From Nakamurella multipartita DSM 44233 (GTDB lineage Bacteria; Actinomycetota; Actinomycetes; Mycobacteriales; Nakamurellaceae): a stretch of 64,000 bases of DNA. Shown here in pieces: positions 17,763 to 26,439 of this stretch. How positions within the stretch are numbered: the stretch's first letter is position 1; the number at the start of each line of letters is the position of its first letter. The notes under the pieces are model-generated. The model ran no database searches. It was not told the origin of the DNA and saw only the letters and a program-made list of their open reading frames with translations. The position numbers and the translations under genes are program-made. The stretch lies in assembly GCF_000024365.1 (NCBI RefSeq), contig NC_013235.1, positions 3,720,001 through 3,784,000 on the forward strand, given 5' to 3'.

Positions 17763-18247
17763 CCGGGCTTCCAGGTCATCAGCACGACGATGACCACCAG
17801 CAGCAGCGAGGTGATCCCCGAGAACATCGCGACCCGCCGCCGGGCCGCGGCGACACCATCAGCGGCGCCAGCGGCGGCACCAGCGGCGGCACCAGCAGTC
17901 GACCCCGAACCGGCGCCGGCCCCGGTGAGCTGCGCGGCCGCGGTGCGCAGCGCCGGCACCACCCCGAACAGGCTCAGCCCCAGCGCGATCACATAAAGGA
18001 TCAGCGAGCTGAGCACCCAACCGGTGGTGATCGTGGTGCCGTGGGTGGAAAAGCCCAGGATGCCGAAGCCGAAGATGACCACGAGCAGCGACAGCAGCGA
18101 GAGCAGGAAGGTGGACCGGGCCAGCACGTCGACCTGCTGACCCTGGCCGGCGCGAATCGCCCGCATCGCCGTCATCGGCAGGATGGCCAGTGGCCCGACG
18201 ATGAACACCGCGGCGACGACATGCAAAGTGGCGAAGAGCGTTTCCAT
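17759..18247 (-). CDS. DUF2269-like integral membrane protein
   Basis: A 162-residue protein with four predicted membrane helices ([67 protein letters not shown]). A Gly/Ala repeat stretch ([14 protein letters not shown]) forms the loop before the last helix. The pattern resembles DUF2269 proteins, which have no known function. The gene is translationally coupled to pdxT by an ATGA overlap, but no link to B6 metabolism is evident. Confidence 0.65.
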   Translation of the reverse strand: METLFATLHVVAAVFIVGPLAILPMTAMRAIRAGQGQQVDVLARSTFLLSLLSLLVVIFGFGILGFSTHGTTITTGWVLSSLILYVIALGLSLFGVVPALRTAAAQLTGAGAGSGSTAGAAAGAAAGAADGVAAARRRVAMFSGITSLLLVVIVVLMTWKPG

Positions 18248-18332
18248 GCCCAGAGCGTAACGGCGGCCCGGTCAGCGCCGGGCCGGCGCCGGCGGGGCCA
18301 GGCGGTCGCCGGTGACCAGCGCGCCCGCCGGC

Positions 18333-19058
18333 TCAGCGACCCTCGGCCTCGGTGAACGGCGCGTCGGCGACCGGGCGGGTCGGAGCGACCGGCGCGGCCG
18401 GCCCGCCGGAGGGCACGGCCACCCGCTCGGGCAGCGCCGCGGAGCGGACCTGAACCCGGGGCAGCAGCAGGTGCAGCAGCGGGCCGATGGCCACCGCGTA
18501 GACCACGGTGCCGACGCCGACCACCCCGCCGAGCAGCCAGCCGATGCCGAGCACGGACAGCTCGATCACGGTGCGGACCACCCGGACCGAGCCGACGCCG
18601 CGGGCGACCAGACCGGTCATCAGACCGTCCCGCGGGCCGGGGCCCAGGCCGGCCCCGATGTACAGGGCGCCGGCCAGCGCGTTGCCGACCACCGAGACGA
18701 CCAGCAGGCCGATCCGCACGGCCAGGTTGTCCACCGGCGGGATCAACCACAGGGTGGCGTCCACGGCAAACCCGATGATCGCGGCGTTGGCGATGGTGCC
18801 GACGCCCGGCCGTTGCCGCAGCGGGATCCACAGCAGCAGGACCAGCACCGAGACGATGGTGATCACCGCACCGTAGGACAGCGGCACCCACCGGTTGACC
18901 AGCTCGGTCAGCCCGAGGTGGAACACGTCCCACGGATCCAGGCCGAGCACGGCGCGGACCATCAGCCCCATGGTGAAGCCGTAGAGCAGTAACCCGCCCA
19001 GCAGCTGGCTGAACCGGCGGACCCGGCGGTCGGGCGGAATGGGGGTCAACACGCGCAT
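18333..19058 (-). CDS. YczE/YyaS/YitT-type membrane protein
   Basis: A 241-residue membrane protein with about five helices. The features GLDPWDVFHLGL and YIGAGLGPGPRDGLMTGL are hallmarks of YczE-like proteins. The ATG at 19058 gives the conserved beginning RRFSQLLGGLLLYGFTMGLM; the last 45 residues are a Pro/Ala-rich tail. It diverges from a MocR regulator with only 61 bases between the two starts. This pairing of a MocR regulator with a YczE transporter is common in bacteria, and the regulator probably controls it. The transported compound is unknown. Confidence 0.8.
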   Translation of the reverse strand: MRVLTPIPPDRRVRRFSQLLGGLLLYGFTMGLMVRAVLGLDPWDVFHLGLTELVNRWVPLSYGAVITIVSVLVLLLWIPLRQRPGVGTIANAAIIGFAVDATLWLIPPVDNLAVRIGLLVVSVVGNALAGALYIGAGLGPGPRDGLMTGLVARGVGSVRVVRTVIELSVLGIGWLLGGVVGVGTVVYAVAIGPLLHLLLPRVQVRSAALPERVAVPSGGPAAPVAPTRPVADAPFTEAEGR

Positions 19059-19096
19059 GCCGGCCACTGTGCGCCAATGTGGTCTGGCTTTCCAGT

Positions 19097-19132
19097 ACCA
19101 GTTGCGCAAAACTGGTCTGATGACCCAGACCA
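19097..19132. promoter_or_regulatory. tandem palindromes in the yczE/mocR divergent region
   Basis: Two perfect inverted repeats sit next to each other. ACCAGTT-6-AACTGGT spans 19097-19116, and TGGTCTG-6-CAGACCA spans 19113-19132 and overlaps the regulator start codon. A further TGGTCTGG occurs just upstream (about 19079-19086). MocR regulators bind paired sites in such intergenic regions, so these are good operator candidates; an ATG only four bases after the first palindrome also suggests a very short or absent 5' leader. Confidence 0.55.
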
Positions 19133-20667
19133 CTCGTGTGTCGGCGGCCACCCTGGCCAAGCGGCTCGGCCCCGAGCCGGACGGCCGGGAGCAGCCGGCC
19201 TACCGCTCGCTGGCCGACCGCATCCGGGCCGCGGTGCTGGACGGGCGGCTGGCCGTGGGCACCGGCCTGCCGTCCGAACGGGAGCTGTCGACCGCGTTGG
19301 GCCTGTCCCGGACGACGGTCAACGCGGCCTACGCCCAGCTGCGGGACCAGGGCTGGTTGGTCTCCCGGCGCGGCTCCGGCAGCACGGTGCGGTTGCCGGA
19401 GGATCCGGCCGCCCCGCTGCGCGCGGCCGGCGCGTCACCGGCCGGCGCGACCTACGCCGCCGGCGGGATCTTCGGCTGGCGGGACGGAGTCGGCTGGCAC
19501 GACGAGCTCGAGCGGGCGGCCGGGATGATCGACCTGACCACCGCCTGCCTGCCGGCCCCGGCCGCGCTGGCCGGCGCGGTGGCCACCGCCGCCGGCGAGC
19601 TGCTCCCCCGCTACCTGGGCACCGATGGCTACCTGCCGTTCGGCCTGCCCGAGCTGCGTGACGTCGTGGCCGCCCGCTACCGCGCGGCCGGCGTGCCGAC
19701 CACCGCCGAGCAGATCCTGATCACCTCCGGCGCCCAGCACGCGTTCACCCTGGTGCTGGACACGCTGTCCGGACCGGCCGACCGGGTGGTGATGGAGTGC
19801 CCGACCTACCCGGTGGCGCTGGACGCCGTCCGCGACCGGCGGCGCACCCCGGTGCCGATCGGGCTGGGCGAGCCACCCGACGCGGCCTGGGACATCGAGC
19901 TGATGGCCGCCACCCTGCGCCAGTCGGCGGCCCGGCTGGCCTACCTGATGCCCGACTTCCAGAACCCGACCGGGGCGTTGATGGATGCCGCCACCCGGGA
20001 GGCGGTGGTGGTGGCGGCCCGGACGGCCCGCACGCTGGTCCTGGCCGACGAGTCGTTCCGGGACATGCCGTTCGCCGGCACCGCCGCGCTGCCGCCGCCG
20101 ATGGCCGCGTTCGACATCGGGGCCGACGCGGCGGCCGGCTCGACCGTGCTCTCCCTCGGGTCGGTCTCCAAGTCGTTCTGGGGCGGGTTGCGGGTGGGCT
20201 GGGTGCGCGCCGCGCCGAGCCTGATCCAGCGACTGGCCGCGACCCGCGCGTTGGGCGACATGGCCGGCCCGGTGCTCGACCAGCTGGTGGTGGCCAGCCT
20301 GCTGGCCGATCCGGCCACGGCGCTGGCCGAGCAGCGGGGCCGGCTGGCCGCCGGCGCCGCCGCCCTGACCCAGGCGCTGGCCGTGCACCTGCCGGACTGG
20401 CAGCCGTCCCGGCCGACCGGGGGCACCTTCCTGTGGGTGCGGTTGCCCGGCCCGTTCGCCACCGACCTGGCCCTGCTCGCGCCCTCGGTCGGCGTCCGGA
20501 TCGCCCCGGGACCCCGGTTCGGCCCGGACGGGACGATGGAGTCGTTCGTCCGGCTGCCCTTCACCGTGCCGCCCGAGCAGCTGGTCACGGCGATGCGCCG
20601 GCTGGCCTCGATCGCCGGCCGGGCCGCCGCCGGTTCGCGCACCGGCTTGCCCGGTTGGGTCGCCTGA
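19120..20667 (+). CDS. MocR-family (GntR-aminotransferase) transcriptional regulator
   Basis: A 515-residue regulator. An N-terminal GntR winged helix (about residues 30-95; YRSLADRIRAAVLDG, GLPSERELSTALGLSRTTV) is fused to a fold-type I aminotransferase domain. The probable pyridoxal-phosphate lysine is in SVSKSFWGGLRVGW. Such proteins sense PLP or a small amine and regulate neighbouring genes. Because pdxT lies 1.4 kb away, a PdxR-like role in B6 control is possible, but the divergent yczE gene is the nearest target. ATG 19120 is preferred over an upstream in-frame start whose extra 27 residues would run through the operators. Confidence 0.9.
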   Translation: MTQTTRVSAATLAKRLGPEPDGREQPAYRSLADRIRAAVLDGRLAVGTGLPSERELSTALGLSRTTVNAAYAQLRDQGWLVSRRGSGSTVRLPEDPAAPLRAAGASPAGATYAAGGIFGWRDGVGWHDELERAAGMIDLTTACLPAPAALAGAVATAAGELLPRYLGTDGYLPFGLPELRDVVAARYRAAGVPTTAEQILITSGAQHAFTLVLDTLSGPADRVVMECPTYPVALDAVRDRRRTPVPIGLGEPPDAAWDIELMAATLRQSAARLAYLMPDFQNPTGALMDAATREAVVVAARTARTLVLADESFRDMPFAGTAALPPPMAAFDIGADAAAGSTVLSLGSVSKSFWGGLRVGWVRAAPSLIQRLAATRALGDMAGPVLDQLVVASLLADPATALAEQRGRLAAGAAALTQALAVHLPDWQPSRPTGGTFLWVRLPGPFATDLALLAPSVGVRIAPGPRFGPDGTMESFVRLPFTVPPEQLVTAMRRLASIAGRAAAGSRTGLPGWVA

Positions 20668-20710
20668 CCGGGCCGGCGCCGGGTGGGCCGGATCAGGCGG
20701 CCGGGCCCGA

Positions 20711-22252
20711 TCAGCCGGTGGCCGGTCGCGCCTCGTGCCGGCGCAGCAGCCACCAGCCCAGGCCGCCGACGATCAGGGTGACCAGGGCAGCCAGCAGGGT
20801 CGTCAGCGCGAACGCCTGGCCGTAGGACTGGGCCGCCTCGGCCAGCGCCTGCTGGCCCAGGGCGGTGCTGGGGCGGGTGCCGTCGGCGGCGAAGGCGGTG
20901 ACCGCGTCCAGCCCCTGCCCGGTGTCGGTCGGCGGCACGCCGGCCTGCTCCAGTCGGCGGACCACCCCGCCGGTGGTCATCGTGTTCACCAGCACCGTGG
21001 ACAGGGCCAGCCCGGCCGCGTAGAAGAACTGGCCGATGGTCGTCCGCGACGAGGTGACCGGCCCGAAGTAGCGGGCCGGGGCCTGCGCGATGATCAGCGT
21101 CCCGTACGGCAGCGAGGCGATGATGACGCCCGCGCCGAGCAGGATCGAGCCGGGCAGAAAGCCCCACAGCGAGGTCGACGAATGCAGCACGGCGAGCAGG
21201 ACGAACCCGGCCGCCGCGGCCAGCGACCCGATGGCCACCGTGCTGGCCGCGGTCAGCCCCCTGGTCATCAGCCGGCCGAACAGCACCGCGGCGGCGATGC
21301 CGGCCAGCAGGAACGGCATCTGCCACAGCGAGACCCGCAGCGTGGACAGGCCGACCACGTACTGCCACAGGTCGGTGAGCTGCAGGAAGCCGACGGCGGT
21401 GCCGAAGTTGTAGACGAAGCCGGCGCAGATGGCGGCCAGGAACAGCGGCTTGGTCAGCAGCTCCACCGGGAAGAAGCGGGCCGACGTGTGCCGCTCGCGG
21501 ACCACGAACAAGGCCAGCAGCACCAGCCCGCCCAGCAGCGGGCCGAAGGTCAGCGGCGAGGTCAACCCGTCGGCGGCGTGGCTGAACCCGTAGAGCACGC
21601 CGACCACGCCCAGGGCCAGTAGCACCTGGCCCGGATAGTCCCGCGGGCCGTCGGCGACCCGCGGCTGGGCCGGCAGCACCGCCCGCACCGCCGGCACGCA
21701 CAGCAGGGCGGCCACCGGCACCACCAGGAAGGCCAGCCGCCAGTGCACCGAGGCCAGGGCCCCGCCCAGGAACGTCATCAGCACCGTGACGCCGCCCGAG
21801 ACGGCGCCGAAAATGCCGATGGCACCGGCGATCCGATCGGGCGGGGTGATCGCCCGGATGTAGGCGAAGGCCGCCCCGTACACCGCGCCCAGGCCGATCC
21901 CGGCCACCGCCCGGCCGATCAGGAACAGCCCTGCGGTCGGGGCCAGGGCGGCGATCAGGTCGCCCGCGGCCGAGAGCGCCAACGCGGCCATCAGCACGCC
22001 GCGCCGGCCGAACCGGTCGGCCAGCAACCCGGTGGAGATGACCGTGGCGGCCAGCGCCAGGGTGGACACGCTGGCGGCCAGGGCCAGCAGGCCACCGGTC
22101 ATCTGCAGGCCGCGGCTGGCGCCGACCAGGGCGGTGCTGGCGATGTTGGGATCCGAGCCCTGGACCGCCGCCATCACCCCCAGCAGCGCGATCCCGGCGC
22201 CGCCGGCTCCGGCCCGCGGCCCGGCCGGATCGGCCCGCGGGTTCAGCAGCAT
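20711..22252 (-). CDS. MFS transporter
   Basis: A 513-residue major-facilitator transporter with 12-14 predicted helices. The loop-2 motif GLLADRFGRRGVLM and the helix 4-5 motif GRAVAGIGLGAVYG are typical of drug:proton antiporters. A long extracellular loop rich in polar residues (about 435-485) lies before the last helix. It starts within the last ten bases of the amidohydrolase gene, so the two are co-translated. The transporter may move the hydrolase substrate or product, but neither is known. Confidence 0.9.
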   Translation of the reverse strand: MLLNPRADPAGPRAGAGGAGIALLGVMAAVQGSDPNIASTALVGASRGLQMTGGLLALAASVSTLALAATVISTGLLADRFGRRGVLMAALALSAAGDLIAALAPTAGLFLIGRAVAGIGLGAVYGAAFAYIRAITPPDRIAGAIGIFGAVSGGVTVLMTFLGGALASVHWRLAFLVVPVAALLCVPAVRAVLPAQPRVADGPRDYPGQVLLALGVVGVLYGFSHAADGLTSPLTFGPLLGGLVLLALFVVRERHTSARFFPVELLTKPLFLAAICAGFVYNFGTAVGFLQLTDLWQYVVGLSTLRVSLWQMPFLLAGIAAAVLFGRLMTRGLTAASTVAIGSLAAAAGFVLLAVLHSSTSLWGFLPGSILLGAGVIIASLPYGTLIIAQAPARYFGPVTSSRTTIGQFFYAAGLALSTVLVNTMTTGGVVRRLEQAGVPPTDTGQGLDAVTAFAADGTRPSTALGQQALAEAAQSYGQAFALTTLLAALVTLIVGGLGWWLLRRHEARPATG

Positions 22253-24003
22253 TTCTGGTGCGGCACGCCCAGGTGGGCGTGCTGGCTGGGGTCGACGGCG
22301 ACGATCTCGGCCAGGAAGGCGTCCAGGTCGATCCGGCGACCGCCCCGCCAGGTGCCCAGCACCTGCACGTCCTGGGTCAGCCGGGTCGGGTCGACCGCGT
22401 AGGGGTCGGCGGACAGCTCGACGAAGTCGGCCAGCTTGCCCGGCTCGATCGAGCCGATCTCCTGCTCGCGGTGCAACGTGCGGGCGGCGTCGATGGTGTG
22501 CGCGGCCAGCGCCTGATCCAGGGTGATCGCCTGCTCGGGTCCGTGCACGGCCCCGGACGGGGTGCGCCGGGTGATCGCCGCCTGCAGGTTCAGCAGCGGC
22601 AGCGGCGGGCTGACCGAACCGTCGTTGTGGAACGACACGCACGCCCCCGATCGGACGGCGTCGCCGAAGCGCATCCACTGCGACCCGATCTCCGGGGCGA
22701 ACAGGGTGCCGTCGAGCAGGTCACCCCAGTAGATGAACTGGAACGGGCCGAGCGAGGGGTGCACGCCCAGCGCGGCCACCCGGGCGAACTGCTCGGCCCG
22801 GGCCCCGCCGCAGTGCTCGACCCGCCAGCGGTGATCGCTGCCGGCCAGGCCGTGCTCGCGCAGCGCCCGCTCGTAGGCGTCGAGCACGACGTCCAGACCG
22901 CAGTCGCCGTTGACGTGGAAGGACATCTGCCAGCCCTCGGGGGCGAACCGGTCCAGCAGGGCGTCCAGCTGGGCCCGGGTGTAGTTCATCGCCGACTCGC
23001 CGGCCGGGCCGAGCGCGATCCCGGCGTCGCGGACCCGCGGGGTGTCCAGGTACGGGTAGGACAGCGCGGCGGTGCCCACCCAGGGCGAACCGTCGGCCCA
23101 CAGCTTGATGCCCTGCTTGCGCAGCATGGTGTCCGGGATCGGGGTGGACAGCGGCTTGTCCGCGTCCGGCTCGGTGGACATGTGGTAGAGCGAGATCCGC
23201 AGCGGACAGTCCGGGACCGAGGCCAGCGCCTCGTAGCCCTTGAGGTACGCGGTGGAGTAGGTCATCTCGGACGTGCTGGTGATGCCGGCGCGGGCCATCG
23301 TGGCGTACCACTGCGCGGCCGAGTAGAGCGGGTGGGTGATGGTCGCCGCCATCAGCGGCTGCAGCACGGTCATCACCGCGGGCAGCTCGGAGGCCCGGCC
23401 GGTCGACGTGCCGTCGGCGCCGCGCCCGAAGCTGCCGCCCACCGGGTCCGGCGGGGCCTGGCGATCCGGCCAGCCGATCAGGTCGATGGCGGCGGAGTTG
23501 ACGTACGCCTCGTGGCCGGAGTTGTCCAGGATGCCCACCGGCCGGTCCGGGAAGAACCCGTCGAGCACGGTGCGGTCCAGATCGCCGACCTCCTGCAGCA
23601 GCCGGTCCAGGCCGTTGAACAGCAGCGGCGCGCCGGCCGGTTCCTGCGCCTGCAGCCGGGTGAACAACGCGGCCACGTCGTCCCAGGTCGGATACCCGAC
23701 GTAGGGCGCGATCCAGTGGGCCGGCGGCTGGGTGGCCACCCCGGACAGGAACGGGTGACTGTGCGGCTCGATGAAGCCGGGGGCCAGCACCACCCCACTC
23801 AGATCGCGTTCCTCGACGGGAGCCGGGGCCGATTCGCCCGCCCGGACCGGCCGAGCCGACTCGGCCGCCCGACGGCACTCGTCGGCGGTGCCCACGGCCA
23901 GGATCGTGCCCCGGTCGTTGTCCACCGCCACCGCTTCGGCCCGCGGCCGATCGGGTGACATTGTGAGGACGATGGCCCCGGTCAGCACCAACACACCACC
24001 CAT
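22243..24003 (-). CDS. amidohydrolase family protein (YtcJ-like)
   Basis: A 586-residue metal-dependent hydrolase of the amidohydrolase_3 (YtcJ/LAF3) type. Metal-ligand and catalytic motifs are FIEPHSHPF near residue 95, HVNGDCGLDVVL, EHCGG and SFHNDGSVSPP; the C-terminus has the usual EIGSIEPGKLADFVEL. Relatives act on N-acyl or urea-like compounds, and the substrate here is unknown. The ATG at 24003 follows GGGAGG. It is translationally coupled to an MFS transporter. Confidence 0.88.
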   Translation of the reverse strand: MGGVLVLTGAIVLTMSPDRPRAEAVAVDNDRGTILAVGTADECRRAAESARPVRAGESAPAPVEERDLSGVVLAPGFIEPHSHPFLSGVATQPPAHWIAPYVGYPTWDDVAALFTRLQAQEPAGAPLLFNGLDRLLQEVGDLDRTVLDGFFPDRPVGILDNSGHEAYVNSAAIDLIGWPDRQAPPDPVGGSFGRGADGTSTGRASELPAVMTVLQPLMAATITHPLYSAAQWYATMARAGITSTSEMTYSTAYLKGYEALASVPDCPLRISLYHMSTEPDADKPLSTPIPDTMLRKQGIKLWADGSPWVGTAALSYPYLDTPRVRDAGIALGPAGESAMNYTRAQLDALLDRFAPEGWQMSFHVNGDCGLDVVLDAYERALREHGLAGSDHRWRVEHCGGARAEQFARVAALGVHPSLGPFQFIYWGDLLDGTLFAPEIGSQWMRFGDAVRSGACVSFHNDGSVSPPLPLLNLQAAITRRTPSGAVHGPEQAITLDQALAAHTIDAARTLHREQEIGSIEPGKLADFVELSADPYAVDPTRLTQDVQVLGTWRGGRRIDLDAFLAEIVAVDPSQHAHLGVPHQKCC

Positions 24004-24075
24004 GTGGCCTCCCCCAAGTGACAGTAAGAAGCCGGAGCGTAATCCTCCGTGCACGTACTGTCATCCGGGGCGCGC

Positions 24076-24513
24076 TCAGCTCAGCAATTCCTCCGTCGCC
24101 GGGTCGGGCCGGCCGGCGTAGAAGCGGTCGAGGACCTGACCGAACACCGGTTCGCCCGGGTCGGCCCGGGCGAACAGGGTCACGCTGGAGCGCAGCTTGA
24201 GCGCGTCGATCGAGCCGAGGATCGACTCCGGCCGGGCCGCGTCGGTGGCCAGCACCGCCCGGCAGCAGTCGACCAGCCGCGGCCCGAGTACCGGGTGCTC
24301 CAGGTAGGCCCGAGCCTCGGTCAACGAGGCCAGGGCGTAGCGCTGGGCCATCGGACTCGACCCCAGGCCGGCGAGCTGCGGGAAGACGAACCACATCCAG
24401 TGCGAGGTCTTGCGGCCCCGGTGCAACTCGGCCAGCGCCTGGTCGTAGGTGCCCCCGTCGTCCTGGGCCTGCACGAACCGCTCCAGGTCGAACCGATCCT
24501 GCGCCTGGCTCAT
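24076..24513 (-). CDS. DUF1810 family protein
   Basis: A 145-residue cytoplasmic protein that matches DUF1810 along its length: DLERFVQAQDDGGTYDQALAEL at the start, then KTSHWMWFVFPQLAGLG, EARAYLEHPVLGPRL and a C-terminal DRFYAGRPDPAT. The function of the family is unknown. The ATG at 24513 gives the conserved length. It starts 43 bases after mntP on the same strand and is followed by the amidohydrolase gene on the other side of a 72-base gap, so it may be read from the mntP transcript. Confidence 0.85.
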   Translation of the reverse strand: MSQAQDRFDLERFVQAQDDGGTYDQALAELHRGRKTSHWMWFVFPQLAGLGSSPMAQRYALASLTEARAYLEHPVLGPRLVDCCRAVLATDAARPESILGSIDALKLRSSVTLFARADPGEPVFGQVLDRFYAGRPDPATEELLS

Positions 24514-24556
24514 CGCGGCCTCCCCGGGGTGTCCGACCTTCCCCACGATAGGCCGG

Positions 24557-25129
24557 TCAGAACCAGCCCAGCCCGTCCCCGAGGATCTTCACGCCGATCA
24601 GGATCAGGATGACCCCGCCGGCGATCTCGGCGGGCTTGCCGAACCGGCGGCCCACCTTGTGCCCGATCAGTACGCCGGCGAAGCTGATCACGAACGTGGT
24701 GATGCCGATGAGCAGCACGGTCCAGCCGATCGACAGATCGGGCAGGAAGGCGAACGAGATGCCGACGGCCAGCGCGTCCAGGCTGGTCGCGACGGCCAGC
24801 ACCAGCAGTTCGCGGTAGTTGATGGTGTCGACGTCGACCTCGTCGTCCTCGTCCCCCTCGGAGAACGCCTCCCAGAGCATCTTGCCGCCGACCAGCAGCA
24901 GCAGCGCGAAGGCGATCCAGTGGTCGAAACTCTCGATGGAGGAGGCGAAGGCCGAGCCCACGTAATAGCCGATCAACGGCATCAGCGCCTGGAACAGGCC
25001 GAAGGCGACCGCAATGATGGTGGCGTTGACCAGATTGAACCGGCGCAGGTGCAGGCCCTTGCCCAGGGCGACGGCGAACGCGTCGGCGGACAGGCCGACC
25101 GCGATCAGCAGCAGCGGAAAGAACGTCAT
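24557..25129 (-). CDS. mntP: manganese efflux pump MntP
   Basis: A 190-residue, six-helix membrane protein that exports Mn2+. It has the two family repeats with paired acidic residues: GLSADAFAVALGKGL near residue 15 and ATSLDALAVGISFAFLPD in the middle. An acidic loop (EGDEDDEVDVD) joins the halves. The ATG at 25129 overlaps the stop of a 14-codon leader ORF (ATGA), and a manganese riboswitch of the yybP-ykoY class lies upstream, so expression is expected to rise with Mn2+. Confidence 0.95.
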   Translation of the reverse strand: MTFFPLLLIAVGLSADAFAVALGKGLHLRRFNLVNATIIAVAFGLFQALMPLIGYYVGSAFASSIESFDHWIAFALLLLVGGKMLWEAFSEGDEDDEVDVDTINYRELLVLAVATSLDALAVGISFAFLPDLSIGWTVLLIGITTFVISFAGVLIGHKVGRRFGKPAEIAGGVILILIGVKILGDGLGWF

Positions 25130-25170
25130 GACGGCACCGCCGCAGGCGGGGTGCTGGGCATGGTGAACAT
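25126..25170 (-). CDS. 14-residue leader ORF coupled to mntP
   Basis: ATG at 25168-25170 is preceded by GAGAGGA at normal spacing and encodes MFTMPSTPPAAVPS, ending in a TGA that overlaps the mntP ATG. The mntP start itself has only a weak GGCGG site. Ribosomes entering at the leader would end directly on the mntP start, so the leader probably carries mntP translation by coupling. It is Pro-rich, which might also cause pausing. Alternatively it is chance and mntP starts independently. Confidence 0.5.
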   Translation of the reverse strand: MFTMPSTPPAAVPS

Positions 25171-25244
25171 GGGATGGATTCCTCTCGGTCGAAGCCGGCC
25201 GAGACGCTTCCTTTTCGGGGACGACGACCTCGGCCAGCGGGTAC

Positions 25245-25366
25245 TTCACTGACCGAAGGTCTCGCTCGCCGGCGTGAACCGGTGGATGACCGGGCGCCGC
25301 GGCGCCAGTATGTCGACCATCCGCACCCGGCGGTCGGTGACCGCGGGCGGAACTACTCCCCTTCAG
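25245..25366 (-). promoter_or_regulatory. yybP-ykoY manganese riboswitch upstream of mntP
   Basis: On the minus strand this leader has the three conserved blocks of the Mn2+-sensing yybP-ykoY aptamer in the right order: AAGGGGAGTAG (25363-25353), GACATAC (25314-25308) and GAGACCTTC (25263-25255), joined by strongly paired GC-rich helices. The first and last blocks close the basal stem, and the two loops form the metal site in known structures. A small CTCGG/CCGAG stem between the aptamer and the leader-ORF ribosome site could be the expression platform. Its position directly before mntP fits the known regulon. Confidence 0.88.
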
Positions 25367-25474
25367 TGCTGATGATCATCCCAACCCCGGGCCGCGCCGG
25401 TCAATCGGACCGGACGTGAGGCTGCTGACACCCGAACCGGGCGTCCGCGACGCAACCCGGACACACGACACGGC

Positions 25475-25511
25475 CCAGCGCCCCGCCCGGTCGATCCGGG
25501 CGGGGCGCTGG
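25475..25511. terminator. strong bidirectional stem-loop terminator
   Basis: A 16-base perfect stem (25475-25490 with 25496-25511) closes on a five-base TCGAT loop. It lies downstream of the minus-strand membrane protein gene ending at 25577 and upstream of the mntP riboswitch, so it would isolate the riboswitch transcript from the neighbouring gene. Confidence 0.75.
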
Positions 25512-25576
25512 TCCTTGCTATGCGGGCTGCCGAAGCAGAGTGGCGGGAACTCCAGACGGGCGGGTCGGGCGGCGGA

Positions 25577-26251
25577 TCAGGCGGTCTTGCGGGCGACCAG
25601 CACCCCCAGCACCGTGTAGCCGATCAGCAGGTGGGCGGCGGCCACGTACGGGGCGACCTGGTCGCCGAGCAGCCCGTTGACCGGCAGCACGACCACGGCC
25701 CAGCTCTCGGCGACCAGCGGCCAGAACCGGGTCAGGCCGGTCCACCGGCCGGCGATGGCGATCCGCACGCCGATGAAGAACATGCCCAGCATGGACAGCG
25801 GCCAGAACGCGTCCAGCGCCGCCCAGGCCGGCTGGTTCAGGTCGGAGAGTTGCAGGGCGTCGGCCAGGGTGGAGCCAATCGCGACGGTCACCAGCACGCT
25901 CTCCACGATCAGCGCGGCCCGGGCGATCCGGCCGGGGCCCAGCGCCCGGGTTCGCCAGAGCACCCGCAGCAGGGCCAGCAGGCCCAGTTGGAAGGTGCCC
26001 GAGCCGACGCCGAAGACGAGCTGCTCGGTTCCGCCGGACGGCGGGTCGATGCCGATCAGCACGATCGAGATCGCCCACAGCAGCGCGCCGATGGTCAGCA
26101 GGGCGCCGTGGACCAGAAACGGGTGCCGGGCCGCGCCGGTGGGCTGGTCAGTGGGCTGGTTGGTGGGCTGGTCAGGGTGCTGGTGGCCGGTGCGATCGGG
26201 TCCCGCGGCCAGGTCGGAACGGGCGGGGGCGGGGCTGGAGTGCAGGGTCAT
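25577..26251 (-). CDS. uncharacterised six-helix membrane protein
   Basis: A 224-residue protein of unknown function. The first 45 residues are hydrophilic and contain a short Pro-Thr-Asn/Asp-Gln repeat (PTNQPTDQPT). Six predicted helices follow, for example HGALLTIGALLWAISIVLIG, FQLGLLALLRVLW and AAHLLIGYTVLGVLVA at the end. The ATG at 26251 is the first reasonable start. It diverges from the two-component system at 26.4 kb, which may control it. No family was recognised with confidence. Confidence 0.75.
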   Translation of the reverse strand: MTLHSSPAPARSDLAAGPDRTGHQHPDQPTNQPTDQPTGAARHPFLVHGALLTIGALLWAISIVLIGIDPPSGGTEQLVFGVGSGTFQLGLLALLRVLWRTRALGPGRIARAALIVESVLVTVAIGSTLADALQLSDLNQPAWAALDAFWPLSMLGMFFIGVRIAIAGRWTGLTRFWPLVAESWAVVVLPVNGLLGDQVAPYVAAAHLLIGYTVLGVLVARKTA

Positions 26252-26439
26252 CTGGAGGCTCCTGGGTCGGGGTCCGGCCGGTGGTCCGGGCCGGTTCTCG
26301 GTGCTGGGATCAATCTGCTGGTCCCGGCGCCCCGGCCGGCAGGGAGCGGCGTCCCGCGCCGCGTCCCGAAAGTTGTCCCGGCCGCGACGGGACATCTGCC
26401 TCGCGACGACGGGACGGGCGGCCGGAGATACTGAGTCGC

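Noticed and set aside
25420-25474. A tRNA-like element near the terminator at 25.5 kb
   Set aside because: No cloverleaf pairing or conserved T-loop sequence could be made.
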